Shown one piece after another: positions 1 through 8,402 of a DNA stretch of 64,000 bases; the first letter of the stretch is position 1; each line of letters begins with the position of its first letter. The stretch is from JBGTSJ01 sp041940305 (GTDB lineage Bacteria; Planctomycetota; Planctomycetia; Planctomycetales; Planctomycetaceae): positions 434,001 to 498,000 of the forward strand of contig JBGTSJ010000002.1 in the NCBI GenBank assembly GCA_041940305.1, given 5' to 3'. The notes beneath the pieces were generated by a model. The model was given only the letters and a program-made list of their open reading frames with translations, was not told where the DNA came from and ran no database searches. The position numbers and the translations under genes were made by a program.

Positions 1-131
1 TTCACGCTGGCGAGCAGATGGGAGGGAGTGATCTCGGCTGCGAGGGACGCCTGCGCGAGCAGCAGCAGCGCGACGGCCGCACTCACCGACAAGTATCGCC
101 AGCCTCTCGATCTCCGATCGAGCATGTGCAT
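1..131 (-). CDS. N-terminal fragment of a secreted protein (runs off left edge)
   Basis: An open frame starts at ATG 129-131 on the minus strand and runs to the window edge. A strong Shine-Dalgarno-like AGGAGGAG lies just upstream of the start (about 139-146). The 43 visible residues form a classic Sec signal peptide: a basic N-terminus (MHMLDRRSRGWR), a hydrophobic core (VAALLLLA-type run) and an ASLAA cleavage-like site, followed by the start of the mature protein. No function can be given because only the export signal is present. It lies downstream of the amidohydrolase on the same strand, 334 nt away, with a strong hairpin repeat between them, so it is probably a separate transcription unit. 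Confidence 0.6.
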   Translation of the reverse strand, partial: MHMLDRRSRGWRYLSVSAAVALLLLAQASLAAEITPSHLLASV

Positions 132-464
132 CACGAGCTCCTCCTGTTCCAAGGTATGCCGTTCGTCTCAGTCGAGGTTCCGCAATGTGCCGGGGCCCCC
201 TCAAGAGCCGCGACCGGCAGGAAGCGGTCGCGGGCTCAGAGGCCGCTTCCTGACGACCGCGCCGGTTACCGGCTGCCCTGGCGGGGGTTCATCGCCACAG
301 CACGTGGCGGGCCGGTCCTGGGTGACTGTATGGACCGATGCAGCGATCGGATGTTGCGCGCGATGAAGCGGTGTGCGGCTTGCACGAAATACAATGCGGG
401 TGTGTCGCATGTACAAGGGCGGATCGGTTTCGTGCGAGGAAACCATGCATTGCGACGGGGCGCG
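132..464. other. Intergenic region with hairpin repeat
   Basis: This gap separates two minus-strand genes. It holds one strong inverted repeat (205-237) and the ribosome binding site of the left-edge gene. Open frames here are low-complexity antisense reads, and I see no supportable gene. Confidence 0.5.
205..237. repeat. Dispersed hairpin repeat, GAGCCGCG family, copy 1
   Basis: Left arm GAGCCGCGACCG pairs with right arm CGGTCGCGGGCTC around a short GCAGGAAG loop. A closely similar sequence occurs at 20264-20286, where the shared core reads GAGCCGCGMCCGGCAGGAAG. Both copies lie in intergenic DNA near gene ends. It could act as a transcription terminator, although no T-run follows. Confidence 0.65.
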
Positions 465-2201
465 CTAGGGGGCGTTCCCGTTCTCGTCGCGCTGATAGAC
501 GAGCTTGCCTCCGAGCCAGGTCTGCTCGACCTGGATGTCGCGCACCTCGTCGAGCGGGCACGAGAGATAGTCCCGGTCGATGACGATGAAGTCGGCAAGC
601 TTACCCGGCTCCAGCGAGCCCTTGTTCTGTTCCTCAAACATCAGCCGCGCGTTATTGATCGAGTAGAGTCGCAGCGCCTCCTCCCGCGTGATTTCCTGCT
701 CGGCATGGAGCGGGGCGTCGGCCCAGCGGGGCTGTCGCGTGAGCGTCGTCCACATGCCGAGCCAGGGGTTGTAGGGATTCACCGATCTCAGGCTGCCGAG
801 CTTCTGCATGTGGTCGGAGCCCCCGCCGATGGTCACCTGCCGATCGAACAGAGTGCGATACGGCTGGAACCAGGTGAGCCGCTCTGTGCCGAAGTGGTCT
901 TGCAGCGTTTTGCCGTCCTGGTAGAGCCAGATGGGCTGCAGGTCGGCCACGATTCCGAGACGGGCCATGCTGTCGATGGCCTCGGAGCTCATGAAGTTGC
1001 AGTGCGTGATGCAGGGGCGCATGCCCTCGATGGAGAAGTCGTTCTCGTGCACGCGCTCATAGGCTGCGATGAGTGCGTGCACGGCGCCGTCGCCGACCGC
1101 GTGGGCAGTGATCTGCAGGTCGTTCGCCAGGCAGAGCTTCGCGACCTCGTACATGCGGTCCGGCTCGATCTGCAGGACGCCGCGGTAGTCGGGATCGGTG
1201 ATGTTGTAGATCGGGCTGACTCCCCAGGGCTGCCGCATGTACGCGCTGCCGGTCAGCATGCCGCCGTCGAGGAAGACCTTCACCCCGCGGAGCCAGAGCA
1301 TGCTGTCGTACTCGTGGGCCCGATCGTGCGCCGCAGCGAGGATCTCCTGCTCAACCTGTTCCCAGGTTCCATTGGGATTGATGCCGCGGCAGAGGAAGAC
1401 GCGGCAGGTGAGATCTCCGGAGTCCTTCAGTGACTGGTACAGCTTGAGCACCCCTTCGCCGCCGCTGCGTTCGGAGATGGTCGTGATGCCGACGGCGTTG
1501 TAGTCGGCCAGCAGCTGATGCAAATGCTCGCGCTGCTGGTCGAAGTCGGGAGAGCTGCCGGCGCTTTGCGACTTGATGAACCGCGTGGATCCCCGGAGCA
1601 TCCCGGTCAGTTCGCCCGTCTCCGGATCGCGCTCGACGTGGCCGGGCTCGCCGTCGGGGATCTTGAAGTTCTCGTCGATGCCGCTGAGCTCGAGCGCCAG
1701 CGAGTTGAGGGCCGCATCCGGCCCCGTGCGGAAGACGACCGGATTGCGCGGGGCGACGCTGTCGAGTTCGGTGCGCGTGGGGAACCGCTGATCGCGGAGC
1801 CGCGTGACGAACACCTGCTGGACGACAATCCACTGGCCGTCTTCAAGGGTGTCAGCCCGGCGGCCGATGTACGCGAGGACGTCGGCAATGGTCTCCATCT
1901 CGGGGACGGGATGATCGAATTCGTACACGGCCGCGCCGCTGGCATGGACGTGCGAGTCCATCAGGCCGGGGAGGACTGTCCGGCCGTCAAGATCGATTAC
2001 CCGCGTGTCGGGACCGGCCAGCGGAAGGATTTCGTCGTCCCACCCGACGTGCGTGATGCGATCGCCGGAGACGGCGAGGGCCTCGGCAATGGAGAACTCG
2101 GCATCGACAGTCAGCACGCGGGCATGATGGACGATCACGTCCGGCGGGGCCGCCGCGGCGGTGGTGGAGAGGAGTCCAAGCAGAACGGCGATGCGGGACA
2201 T
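465..2201 (-). CDS. Exported YtcJ-like metal-dependent amidohydrolase
   Basis: Probable hydrolase of the amidohydrolase superfamily (YtcJ/NfdA-like amidohydrolase-3 group), which uses divalent metals in a TIM barrel to cleave amide or cyclic C-N bonds; the substrate cannot be told. After a signal peptide (MSRIAVLLGLLSTTAAAA) comes the beta-sandwich strand with DVIVHHARVLTVD, then the metal-binding HxH in GLMDSHVHASG. Later come ITAHAVGDGAVH and CITHCNF with further ligand histidines, GGGSDHM with the catalytic Asp, and a C-terminal NNARLMFEEQNKGSLEPGK segment returning to the sandwich. The start at 2201 was chosen because it opens the signal peptide; an upstream in-frame start at 2378 adds 59 residues with no domain character. 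It is about 578 residues, normal for the family. Confidence 0.88.
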   Translation of the reverse strand: MSRIAVLLGLLSTTAAAAPPDVIVHHARVLTVDAEFSIAEALAVSGDRITHVGWDDEILPLAGPDTRVIDLDGRTVLPGLMDSHVHASGAAVYEFDHPVPEMETIADVLAYIGRRADTLEDGQWIVVQQVFVTRLRDQRFPTRTELDSVAPRNPVVFRTGPDAALNSLALELSGIDENFKIPDGEPGHVERDPETGELTGMLRGSTRFIKSQSAGSSPDFDQQREHLHQLLADYNAVGITTISERSGGEGVLKLYQSLKDSGDLTCRVFLCRGINPNGTWEQVEQEILAAAHDRAHEYDSMLWLRGVKVFLDGGMLTGSAYMRQPWGVSPIYNITDPDYRGVLQIEPDRMYEVAKLCLANDLQITAHAVGDGAVHALIAAYERVHENDFSIEGMRPCITHCNFMSSEAIDSMARLGIVADLQPIWLYQDGKTLQDHFGTERLTWFQPYRTLFDRQVTIGGGSDHMQKLGSLRSVNPYNPWLGMWTTLTRQPRWADAPLHAEQEITREEALRLYSINNARLMFEEQNKGSLEPGKLADFIVIDRDYLSCPLDEVRDIQVEQTWLGGKLVYQRDENGNAP

Positions 2202-2401
2202 GGGGGACTCGTCGGAGGTTTGCAGGCGGATGGAAGGGGAGCCGCAGACGAACGCGGAGGAATGAGGATAGACGCCGATCAGGTTACCGCCGCGGTGCCG
2301 TTCATTAAACGGAAGCGGGGCCGTGCACTGCCCACAGGCGCCGTTTTGTATCGCGCGAGCGACGAGCGGCGTCGCCACGTGCGGCGTGTGACTGCTCGAT
2401 C

Positions 2402-3442
2402 TCAGTAGGCAAGATCGGCGATGGGGGGGCGGCAGCCGAGGCCGTCTCTCAGGGCGAGACGGACTTCGTCGAGAGACACAATGACGCCGCGCTCGACGAG
2501 GTTGTGGCCGGTCCCGATGAGGGGAGCGAAGAGCCGGCGCGTGAGTTCTGCCTCGTTACAGTCGAGGGGGGCTGAGAAGTAGGGCTCAATCAGGTGAGGC
2601 GCAGTATCGTCGCACGCCGGAGCCGAGGTGGGAGTGTCGTAGCGGAAGAAGCCCGCGCCCGTCTTGCGCCCCAGCCGGCCTGCCTGGTAGAGCGAGAGCA
2701 GGACCTCGGATTTGGCGGGAATCGTGGGATTGCCGCGGTGAAATGCTGCCGCGGCCCGGAGGATGACGTCGACGCCAATGTCGTCGATGCGGGTCAGCGG
2801 TCCATCCGGCATGCCGGCCTGCCGGGCAATCGATTCAATTCGGCCCCAATCGACTCCGCCGCGGACGAGATCGATGGCCGCATCCAGATAGGGAAGCAGC
2901 AGCCCGTTCACGGCGAAGCCGGGCACATCGGCCGTGATGAGCGGGCGCTTGCCGATCTGGTCGATGTAGGCAGCGGCGCGCTGGATGGTGTCAGGGGACG
3001 TCTGCTCGCCGCGGACGACTTCGACGAGCGGCCGCTCCAGGACGGGATGGCAGAAGTGGAGGCCACAGAATCGCTGCGGATGGCGGATGCGCGCGGCGAG
3101 CGTGGAGATCGAAAGCGACGACGTGTTCGTGGCGAGGAGCGTGGATTCCGGGAGCAGCTCGGAGAGGGGGGCGAGAGCACGGCGCTTGACGGACTGATTC
3201 TCCACGATGGCTTCGATGACGAGATCACAGTCTGAGAAGTCGCCGGTGCCGTCGGCGAGATGAAGGTGATGCGTCTCGGCGATGCAGCCGGAGATCCAGT
3301 CGGCGGCGGCGCGGATGGACGCGGCGTTCGTGTCATAAAGTCGGACATCCAGTCCGGATTGAAGATTGGCGACCGCGATGCTCCGCCCCATCACACCGGC
3401 GCCCAGGATGCCGACGCGTCGGATTGGGGATGAGGGAGGCAT
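2402..3442 (-). CDS. 3-hydroxyacyl-CoA dehydrogenase (NAD-dependent)
   Basis: Likely oxidises 3-hydroxyacyl-CoA to 3-ketoacyl-CoA, or catalyses the reverse, with NAD(H). The N-terminus carries a Rossmann GxGxxG (RRVGILGAGVMGRSIA, about residues 9-22). It is followed by DLVIEAIVEN and the conserved NTSSLSI and GLHFCHPV segments, the last containing the catalytic His. The C-terminal helical domain has GFAVNGLLLPYLDAA and GRKTGAGFF. It is about 346 residues, the stand-alone dehydrogenase size, with no enoyl-CoA hydratase domain. The start at 3442 (MPPSSPIRRVG) fits the family better than the upstream in-frame start at 3523. It sits on the same strand as the two ketosynthases upstream, so a shared acyl-chain pathway is plausible but inferred. 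Confidence 0.88.
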   Translation of the reverse strand: MPPSSPIRRVGILGAGVMGRSIAVANLQSGLDVRLYDTNAASIRAAADWISGCIAETHHLHLADGTGDFSDCDLVIEAIVENQSVKRRALAPLSELLPESTLLATNTSSLSISTLAARIRHPQRFCGLHFCHPVLERPLVEVVRGEQTSPDTIQRAAAYIDQIGKRPLITADVPGFAVNGLLLPYLDAAIDLVRGGVDWGRIESIARQAGMPDGPLTRIDDIGVDVILRAAAAFHRGNPTIPAKSEVLLSLYQAGRLGRKTGAGFFRYDTPTSAPACDDTAPHLIEPYFSAPLDCNEAELTRRLFAPLIGTGHNLVERGVIVSLDEVRLALRDGLGCRPPIADLAY

Positions 3443-3674
3443 GGGGGCGGGGTGGTTCGCTAGGGGTGGAGCGCTGAGTGTGCCGGTTCGATCTCGCGAG
3501 AAGCGTTCGCATGGCGGCGACACGATCGGCGATCACCCGCATTGTGCCGGTTGCCTCTCGGAAGTCGAGGCAGCGTATTTGGGCGGAGGACGTGCTGTCG
3601 CACGGTAGGACGTGGGGAACGCGGTGAGGCGTTCGTCCCTTGCTGGCGCGGCGGGCTGGTGTGGCCGTTTGCGT

Positions 3675-4994
3675 TCAGGCGACGATGCGGGGGCGCGCTG
3701 CGGAGCGGGTGGCTTCTTCGAAGCGGGAGACGACAAGGGCGGCGTTCTGGCCGCCGAAGCCGATGCTGTCGCTCAGGACGTGGCGGCAGTTGACTTCGCG
3801 AGCGTGGAGCGGCACGTAATCGAGATCGCAGTCTTCATCCGGATGTTCCAGATTGACTGTCGGAGGAACCACGTTGCGATTGAGGGCCATGATGCAGACG
3901 GCCAGTTCGATCGCGGCGCAGGCGGTGGTGGCGTGGCCCAGCATGCTCTTGGTGCTGGAGATGGGGACGCGGCGGGCGTGGTCGCCGAGGGACTGCTTGA
4001 GCGCAATGGTTTCGATGCGGTCGTTGAGTTGGGTGCCTGTGCCGTGGGCGTTGACGTAGTCGATCTGTTCGGGATTCAGCTGCGCATCGGCGAGGGCGCG
4101 GCGGATGGCGTGGATGGTGCCGCGGCCATCGGGATGGGTGTCGGTGATGCGATAGGCATCCTGCGCCGATCCGTAGCCGGCGACTTCGGCCCAGATGTGC
4201 GCGCCGCGACGGCGGGCGTGGTCGAGGTCTTCGAGGATGAAGGCGGCTCCTCCTTCGCCGACGACGAAGCCGTCGCGGTCACGATCGAAGGGGCGGGCGG
4301 CGCGGGTTGGCTCGTCGTTGCGCTGGCTGAGGGTGGAGAGTCGATGGAAGCCGGTGAGGCCGAAGGGATGGATGGTGCTGTGCGCGCCGCCGGCGAGCAT
4401 GACGTCGACGTCGCCGCGGCGGATCATGCGGGCCGCGGTGCCGACCGCCTGCGCACTCGAGACGCACGCCGAAATACAGTTGATGTTGGGGCCTTGGGCG
4501 TCGAGCAGCGCGGCGAGGTGTCCGGCGGGGCTGTTGGGTTCGTATTCCGGTTCGGCCTGCGGGTCGAACACGCGGAGGGCTGCGCGCAGGAACTGTGATG
4601 CGTCGGCGTTGCCATCGGCGGAGACGTCGGCCACAGAGCGGATGAAACTGGGGAAATCCTCGAAGGCCTCTCCCACGCCGAGGTAGACACCGAAGCGGAG
4701 CGGATTGACGCGGGCGTCGGGGAGCAGTGCGGCCCGGGCGGCGTTGAGAGCGGCGCCGAGCGCGAATGTGGTCTGACGCGGAGCGTTCGTCCAGGGAGCC
4801 GGATCGACGCCGGCATCGGCGAGGGACCAGTCGCGGACCTGCGCGGCGATGCGGACGGGGTAGCGGTCCGCATCAAAGAGGGTGAGGGGGCCGACACCGG
4901 AACGGCCGGCGGTCAGGCCGTCCCAGGTCTGCTCGACGGTGCCACCCAGCGGGGTGACGCAACCGAGGCCGGTGATGACAACGCGACGGCGCAT
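3675..4994 (-). CDS. Beta-ketoacyl-ACP synthase, FabF-like, catalytic
   Basis: Condensing enzyme of the thiolase superfamily that extends acyl-ACP with malonyl-ACP. It starts with the family signature RRRVVITGLGCVTPLGG and keeps the full triad: nucleophile Cys177 in NCISACVSS, His317 in NAHGTGTQLND, and His354 after Lys349 in STKSMLGHATT. The C-terminal SFGFGGQN-type loop is present as SIGFGGQNAALV. It is 439 residues, slightly longer than E. coli FabF (about 412). The Cys motif is diverged from the usual TACASG, so it may not be the housekeeping FabF. The next upstream gene on the same strand (5201-6535) is a ketosynthase homologue that lacks the nucleophile, so the two may form a heterodimer like the KS/chain-length-factor pairs of polyketide systems. 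Confidence 0.9.
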   Translation of the reverse strand: MRRRVVITGLGCVTPLGGTVEQTWDGLTAGRSGVGPLTLFDADRYPVRIAAQVRDWSLADAGVDPAPWTNAPRQTTFALGAALNAARAALLPDARVNPLRFGVYLGVGEAFEDFPSFIRSVADVSADGNADASQFLRAALRVFDPQAEPEYEPNSPAGHLAALLDAQGPNINCISACVSSAQAVGTAARMIRRGDVDVMLAGGAHSTIHPFGLTGFHRLSTLSQRNDEPTRAARPFDRDRDGFVVGEGGAAFILEDLDHARRRGAHIWAEVAGYGSAQDAYRITDTHPDGRGTIHAIRRALADAQLNPEQIDYVNAHGTGTQLNDRIETIALKQSLGDHARRVPISSTKSMLGHATTACAAIELAVCIMALNRNVVPPTVNLEHPDEDCDLDYVPLHAREVNCRHVLSDSIGFGGQNAALVVSRFEEATRSAARPRIVA

Positions 4995-5020
4995 ATTTGT
5001 AGTTCCGGCGAAGTGAACCG

Positions 5021-5203
5021 TTGGAGTACAGGCTTTAGCCTGCCTGGGCGGAGGAGGGTGGATTTGTTCTCCGGTGATCCGAAGTTGCCAGTCGGCCGGC
5101 TCTTAGTTCTGTTGCGATTCGAGGTCTGCAGTGGCGTTGAGCTGCCGCGGTCAGCCTAAAGGCTCGACACCAACGTCAGCCTGAAGGCTGGACTCCAACA
5201 TCA
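5021..5203. repeat. Three AGCCT-AAGGCT palindromic repeats between the ketosynthase genes
   Basis: The gap between the two ketosynthase genes holds one copy of TTGGAGTACAGGCTTTAGCC (5021-5040). Two direct copies of the opposite orientation follow near the 3' end of the upstream gene: TCAGCCTAAAGGCTCGACAC (about 5151) and TCAGCCTGAAGGCTGGACTC (about 5176), each followed by CAAC. Each contains the small palindrome AGCCT-AAGGCT. They look like a REP-type dispersed element. Confidence 0.6.
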
Positions 5204-6535
5204 GGCGGCGCGGCGGATGATGAGGGCGGTGGCCTGGCCCTGCGGGGTGACGCTGAGCTTGAGAAACGTGTCGCCCGGAGTGTGGCCGTCGTCGCGGACG
5301 ATGTTCAGCCGGCAGTCGGGGTCGGCATGGGTGTAGTTGATGATGGGGAAGAGGCGATCCTGCTTGAGGGCGAGGAGGCCGGCGGCGAGTTCGATCGCAC
5401 CGGACCCGGCGCCGGCGTCGCCGCAGTGTCCCTTGGCAGTGGTGACGAGCGGCTGATCGCCGGCCTGTCCGAAAACGTCGATGATGGCGGTGGCTTCGTC
5501 GGCGTCGACGCGGCGGGAACTGAGGCCGTGGGCCTGGATGTGGTCGATGTCGGCGGGCGTGCAGTCAGCCGACCCGAGGGCGATGCGGATGGCGTTGGCC
5601 ATTGCCTGGGAACGGCGAGGGACGCGCTGCTGGACGACACAGGACGATCCGCCCCCCAGGATCTCACCGTAGATGGGGGCGCCGCGCTGTCGGGCGGCGG
5701 CGAGGTCTTCGAGAATGAAGACAGCGGCGGCCTCTGCAGGGACGGCGCCGCTGCGGTCGCGATCGAAGGGACGGAGGATGGCGGCAGGGTCATCACCGGG
5801 AGAGGCGACGTCGGCGTCCAGCAGCGCGTGGAGCAGACTGCAGGAATCGAGATGGTTGCCACAGCCGCCGACGATCATGACGTCGGCGTCTCCTTCGCGG
5901 ATGAGATGAGCGGCTTCGGACATCGCCAGGTTGGCGGCGCCGTCGCCAAGCGTGATCGTATTGTTCGGTCCCTGCAGGCCGTTGTACATCGCGATGTAAC
6001 AGCCGGGCATGTTGGGGAGACAGGTGAGCAGCCAGAGGGGATGAACCTCCGGGAGTCCTTTCTCGCCCCACTCCTCAAGCGCGGGAGCGCCGGCGGAGTC
6101 GCGACATTTCTCGACGCCGGAGCGGAAATCGTCCGGCTGGATGCCGACATAGCCGGCGCCGAATGAGACTCCCGCACGTTCGGGGTCAATCCGGCCCGCC
6201 GCGAGTCCGCTGTCACGCAGGGCCTGCTGGGCAGCGGCGACCGCGAGTTGTGTCTCGCGGTTCATCACCTTGAGCGACTTGCGGATCTGTTTGCGGAGGT
6301 CGTCCGGCAGCGGTCCGAAGTTGTCGATGTGCGCGGTGAAGTCGAGGATTTTGCCGCCGCAGCCGGGTCCGGCGTCGGGAGCGGACGCCAAGGCGGTGAT
6401 TCCGCTGCGCCGGGAGATCAGGCCGTCCCAGTACGCATCGGTGGTGCAGCCGATCGGGCTGACCAGGCCGATCCCCGTGACGACGACCCGGCGCTCCGGT
6501 GCAGAATCAAACAGGCGCAGGGTGGCGACATCCAT
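5201..6535 (-). CDS. Ketosynthase-like protein lacking the catalytic Cys (chain-length-factor-like)
   Basis: It has the full ketosynthase fold signature (RRVVVTGIGLVSPIG at the N-terminus, RPFDRDRSGAVPAEAAAVF and HIQAHGLSS in the second half). The active site is altered. Aligning GPNNTITLGDGAAN to the usual GPN-TACASG places an Asp (about residue 198) where the nucleophilic Cys should be. The usual KSxxGH appears as KGHCGD, putting Asp (about 373) in place of the second His. The first His (about 336) and the Lys (about 368) remain. Known non-condensing partners such as chain length factors also lose the Cys, usually to Gln. The start at ATG 6535 was preferred to a GTG two codons upstream. It probably pairs with the catalytic ketosynthase directly downstream. 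Confidence 0.82.
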   Translation of the reverse strand: MDVATLRLFDSAPERRVVVTGIGLVSPIGCTTDAYWDGLISRRSGITALASAPDAGPGCGGKILDFTAHIDNFGPLPDDLRKQIRKSLKVMNRETQLAVAAAQQALRDSGLAAGRIDPERAGVSFGAGYVGIQPDDFRSGVEKCRDSAGAPALEEWGEKGLPEVHPLWLLTCLPNMPGCYIAMYNGLQGPNNTITLGDGAANLAMSEAAHLIREGDADVMIVGGCGNHLDSCSLLHALLDADVASPGDDPAAILRPFDRDRSGAVPAEAAAVFILEDLAAARQRGAPIYGEILGGGSSCVVQQRVPRRSQAMANAIRIALGSADCTPADIDHIQAHGLSSRRVDADEATAIIDVFGQAGDQPLVTTAKGHCGDAGAGSGAIELAAGLLALKQDRLFPIINYTHADPDCRLNIVRDDGHTPGDTFLKLSVTPQGQATALIIRRAA

Positions 6536-6541
6536 GGGCAC

Positions 6542-6949
6542 ACCGGGTCGGCAGTTCGCCGGGAAGCGACCGCCCGGCGGTTGTCCTTGAAATGGGGGGC
6601 GGAGAATAACAGGTGTCGGGAGGGGTCAAAAGGCCAATTGAGGTGGGGTTTCGACGCGAAGTCGCGGAGACGCCGAGACGCGCAAAGAGGAAGGCCGAGG
6701 ATGCGGTGAGCGATTCTGGTCAGCGGTGAGCGATTCGTGGGTGTGCCGTTCCCAATTGGTTGTCGGGGGGCCTATGATTCGGCCGAGTGCCAGTGCCATA
6801 CCAGCCCGAAGCGCAAGCGAGAATCGTCGAGCTAGCCCGAAGCGCAAGCGAGGGATCGAATCGTCGAGAAACAGTCATGACACTCACGCATCGGGCCGTC
6901 GAGACGGTTCTGCCCGCAGGCGTACGGTCGTGTCTTTCAAGGAGATTCC
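6542..6949. other. Repeat-rich intergenic region between the divergent ketosynthase locus and surE
   Basis: No gene seen. It contains a GCGGAGACGCCGAGACGC tract (about 6664-6681), related to GCAGAGACGCAGAG tracts elsewhere in the window, and a double AGCCCGAAGCGCAAGCGAG element (6803-6853). The surE Shine-Dalgarno AAGGAG lies at 6939-6944. Promoters for the two divergent units must lie here, but none is convincing by eye. Confidence 0.5.
6803..6875. repeat. Tandem AGCCCGAAGCGCAAGCGAG repeat
   Basis: Two exact copies of AGCCCGAAGCGCAAGCGAG start at 6803 and 6834, each followed by a TCGTCGAG-type tail. Related sequences (CCCGACGCG..CGAGGGCC) occur at 57178-57200 and 61194-61219, all in intergenic DNA. 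It appears to be a dispersed repeat family of this genome. Confidence 0.7.
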
Positions 6950-7705
6950 GTGCAGATACTGGTGGTGAATGATGACGGGATTCATGCGCCCGGGTTGCGG
7001 GCGATTCGGGATGTGCTGCTGGAACTGGGGGACGTGCAGGTCGTTGCGCCGCTGGTTGAGCAGAGCGGGATGAGCCACCGGATCACGTACCTGCACCCGA
7101 TCATGGTGCGGGAAATCCGGGAGGAGCAGCAGCATTTCGGGTGGGCGGTGGACGGCAGCCCGGCCGACTGCACGAAGATGGGCGTCCTTGAGTTCTGTCC
7201 GCGTCGGCCGGATCTGGTGGTCAGCGGGATCAACTCCGGGGCGAACGTGGGAATCAACGTGCTGTACTCGGGAACGGTCGCGGCGGCGATTGAAGGTGCG
7301 TTCTTCGGGATCACGTCCGTCGCCGTGTCACTGTCGCAGGGGACTCCCCCCGACTACGACGCGACCGCCGGGCAGGCGCTCTCCATCATCCGCAAGATCC
7401 TGGAGCGGCATCCGGAGCCGGGGACGCTGTGGAACCTCAACTTTCCGGACTCGTCCGCGGAGGGGCCGCGGGGAATCAAGCTGTGCAGCATGGGCATCCG
7501 GCGGCACACCGACAAAGTCGAGAAGCGGATCGATCCGCGCGGGCGGCCGTACTACTGGAGCGGACTCGACCCTCTGGCCAATCACGAACTGGAGCAGGGG
7601 ACCGACGTAAAGGAACTCAATGACGGGTTCGTCACCGTGACGCCGCTGCACTTCGATCTGACGGCGAACGACATCCTTCGCGGGCGGGAAGGGACGGAGT
7701 GGTAA
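6950..7705 (+). CDS. surE: 5'-nucleotidase SurE
   Basis: Survival protein SurE, a metal-dependent phosphatase that dephosphorylates nucleoside 5'- and 3'-monophosphates and short polyphosphates. The N-terminal metal site is intact: ILVVNDDGIHAPGL, with the Asp-Asp pair at residues 8-9, then the conserved EQSGMSHRIT serine loop. VSGINSGANVG with the metal-binding Asn and YSGTVAAAIEGAFFGI follow. It is 251 residues, typical for SurE. The start is GTG at 6950, placed by a good Shine-Dalgarno (AAGGAG, 6 nt upstream) and the family N-terminus MQILVVNDDG. A hairpin repeat at 7740 follows the gene and could end the transcript before the lipoprotein gene. Confidence 0.95.
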   Translation: MQILVVNDDGIHAPGLRAIRDVLLELGDVQVVAPLVEQSGMSHRITYLHPIMVREIREEQQHFGWAVDGSPADCTKMGVLEFCPRRPDLVVSGINSGANVGINVLYSGTVAAAIEGAFFGITSVAVSLSQGTPPDYDATAGQALSIIRKILERHPEPGTLWNLNFPDSSAEGPRGIKLCSMGIRRHTDKVEKRIDPRGRPYYWSGLDPLANHELEQGTDVKELNDGFVTVTPLHFDLTANDILRGREGTEW

Positions 7706-7739
7706 GCACGGGTGCTTTCGAGGACAATTACAGTCGTGG

Positions 7740-7772
7740 AGAAACCCGGTTTCTTGAAGAAACCGGGTTTCT
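7740..7772. repeat. 33-nt palindromic element, copy A (terminator-like)
   Basis: Two 16-nt arms, AGAAACCCGGTTTCTT and its reverse complement, flank a single central base, so the whole 33 nt is a near-perfect palindrome. Each arm is itself close to palindromic around CCCGG. It lies 35 nt after the surE stop and could terminate transcription. The same element recurs at 23847-23879 and 60214-60246, and a diverged form occurs at 24703-24733. Confidence 0.8.
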
Positions 7773-7817
7773 GGACGCGGTTTGGTGTGGATTGCATCAT
7801 AGGGAAAGGCGGCGGTT

Positions 7818-8354
7818 ATGAGGCGAATCCTGTTGGCGTCGCTGGCGGTGCTGGCCTGTGGATGCGTGGATCCGACCGCGTTTCAGAAGAAGGCTGAGCA
7901 GGTCCAGGAGACGGCGGCGGCTCCTCCGGCGTCGGAGATTCCGATGCAGCCGGCACAGCCTGTTGCGGGTCAGCCGGTCATTCCCGACGTCGAAGCCGTG
8001 ATCGTCGATAAGCAGCAGGTGCTGGTCGAGCATCCCGACTGGACGGAGACCGAGGAAAAGATCACGGCGACCGACCCGCTGTCGGCGGCGTCGCAGTCGT
8101 ACTTCTCGCTCGGCCAGCGCGTGCATCTGCTCAACTTCAAGCACAACATCGATATCTTCCACGCGGCGAACGATCGCTGGCCGACGTACGACGAGATGAT
8201 CGAGATGTTCCGCCAGTTCGACGTCAAGCTGAAGAATCTCAAGCCGTGGCAGGTGTACGCGTACGACCAGACCGACGGCACCATGGTCGTGATGGAGGAC
8301 CTCGCCGAGAAGAAGCGACGCTATGAGGCCGCGGGGCTGGAGTACAAGGAGTAG
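7818..8354 (+). CDS. Putative lipoprotein of unknown function
   Basis: 178-residue exported lipoprotein. The N-terminus MRRILLASLAVLACGC is a type II signal peptide with a lipobox ending at Cys16. A Pro/Ala-rich linker (about residues 30-60) leads into a compact C-terminal domain (about 85-178) with the segment YFSLGQRVHLLNFKHNIDIF and a WPTYDEMIEMF helix. I do not recognise the family; it resembles small lipoproteins common in planctomycetes. It follows surE on the same strand, separated by the palindromic element, and precedes the GH18-like gene by 48 nt, so it may be cotranscribed with that gene. Confidence 0.75.
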   Translation: MRRILLASLAVLACGCVDPTAFQKKAEQVQETAAAPPASEIPMQPAQPVAGQPVIPDVEAVIVDKQQVLVEHPDWTETEEKITATDPLSAASQSYFSLGQRVHLLNFKHNIDIFHAANDRWPTYDEMIEMFRQFDVKLKNLKPWQVYAYDQTDGTMVVMEDLAEKKRRYEAAGLEYKE

Positions 8355-8402
8355 CGGCGGCGGGACCAGTATGCCGGGGCAGAATGCGGCGGGGAGAAAG
8401 CG

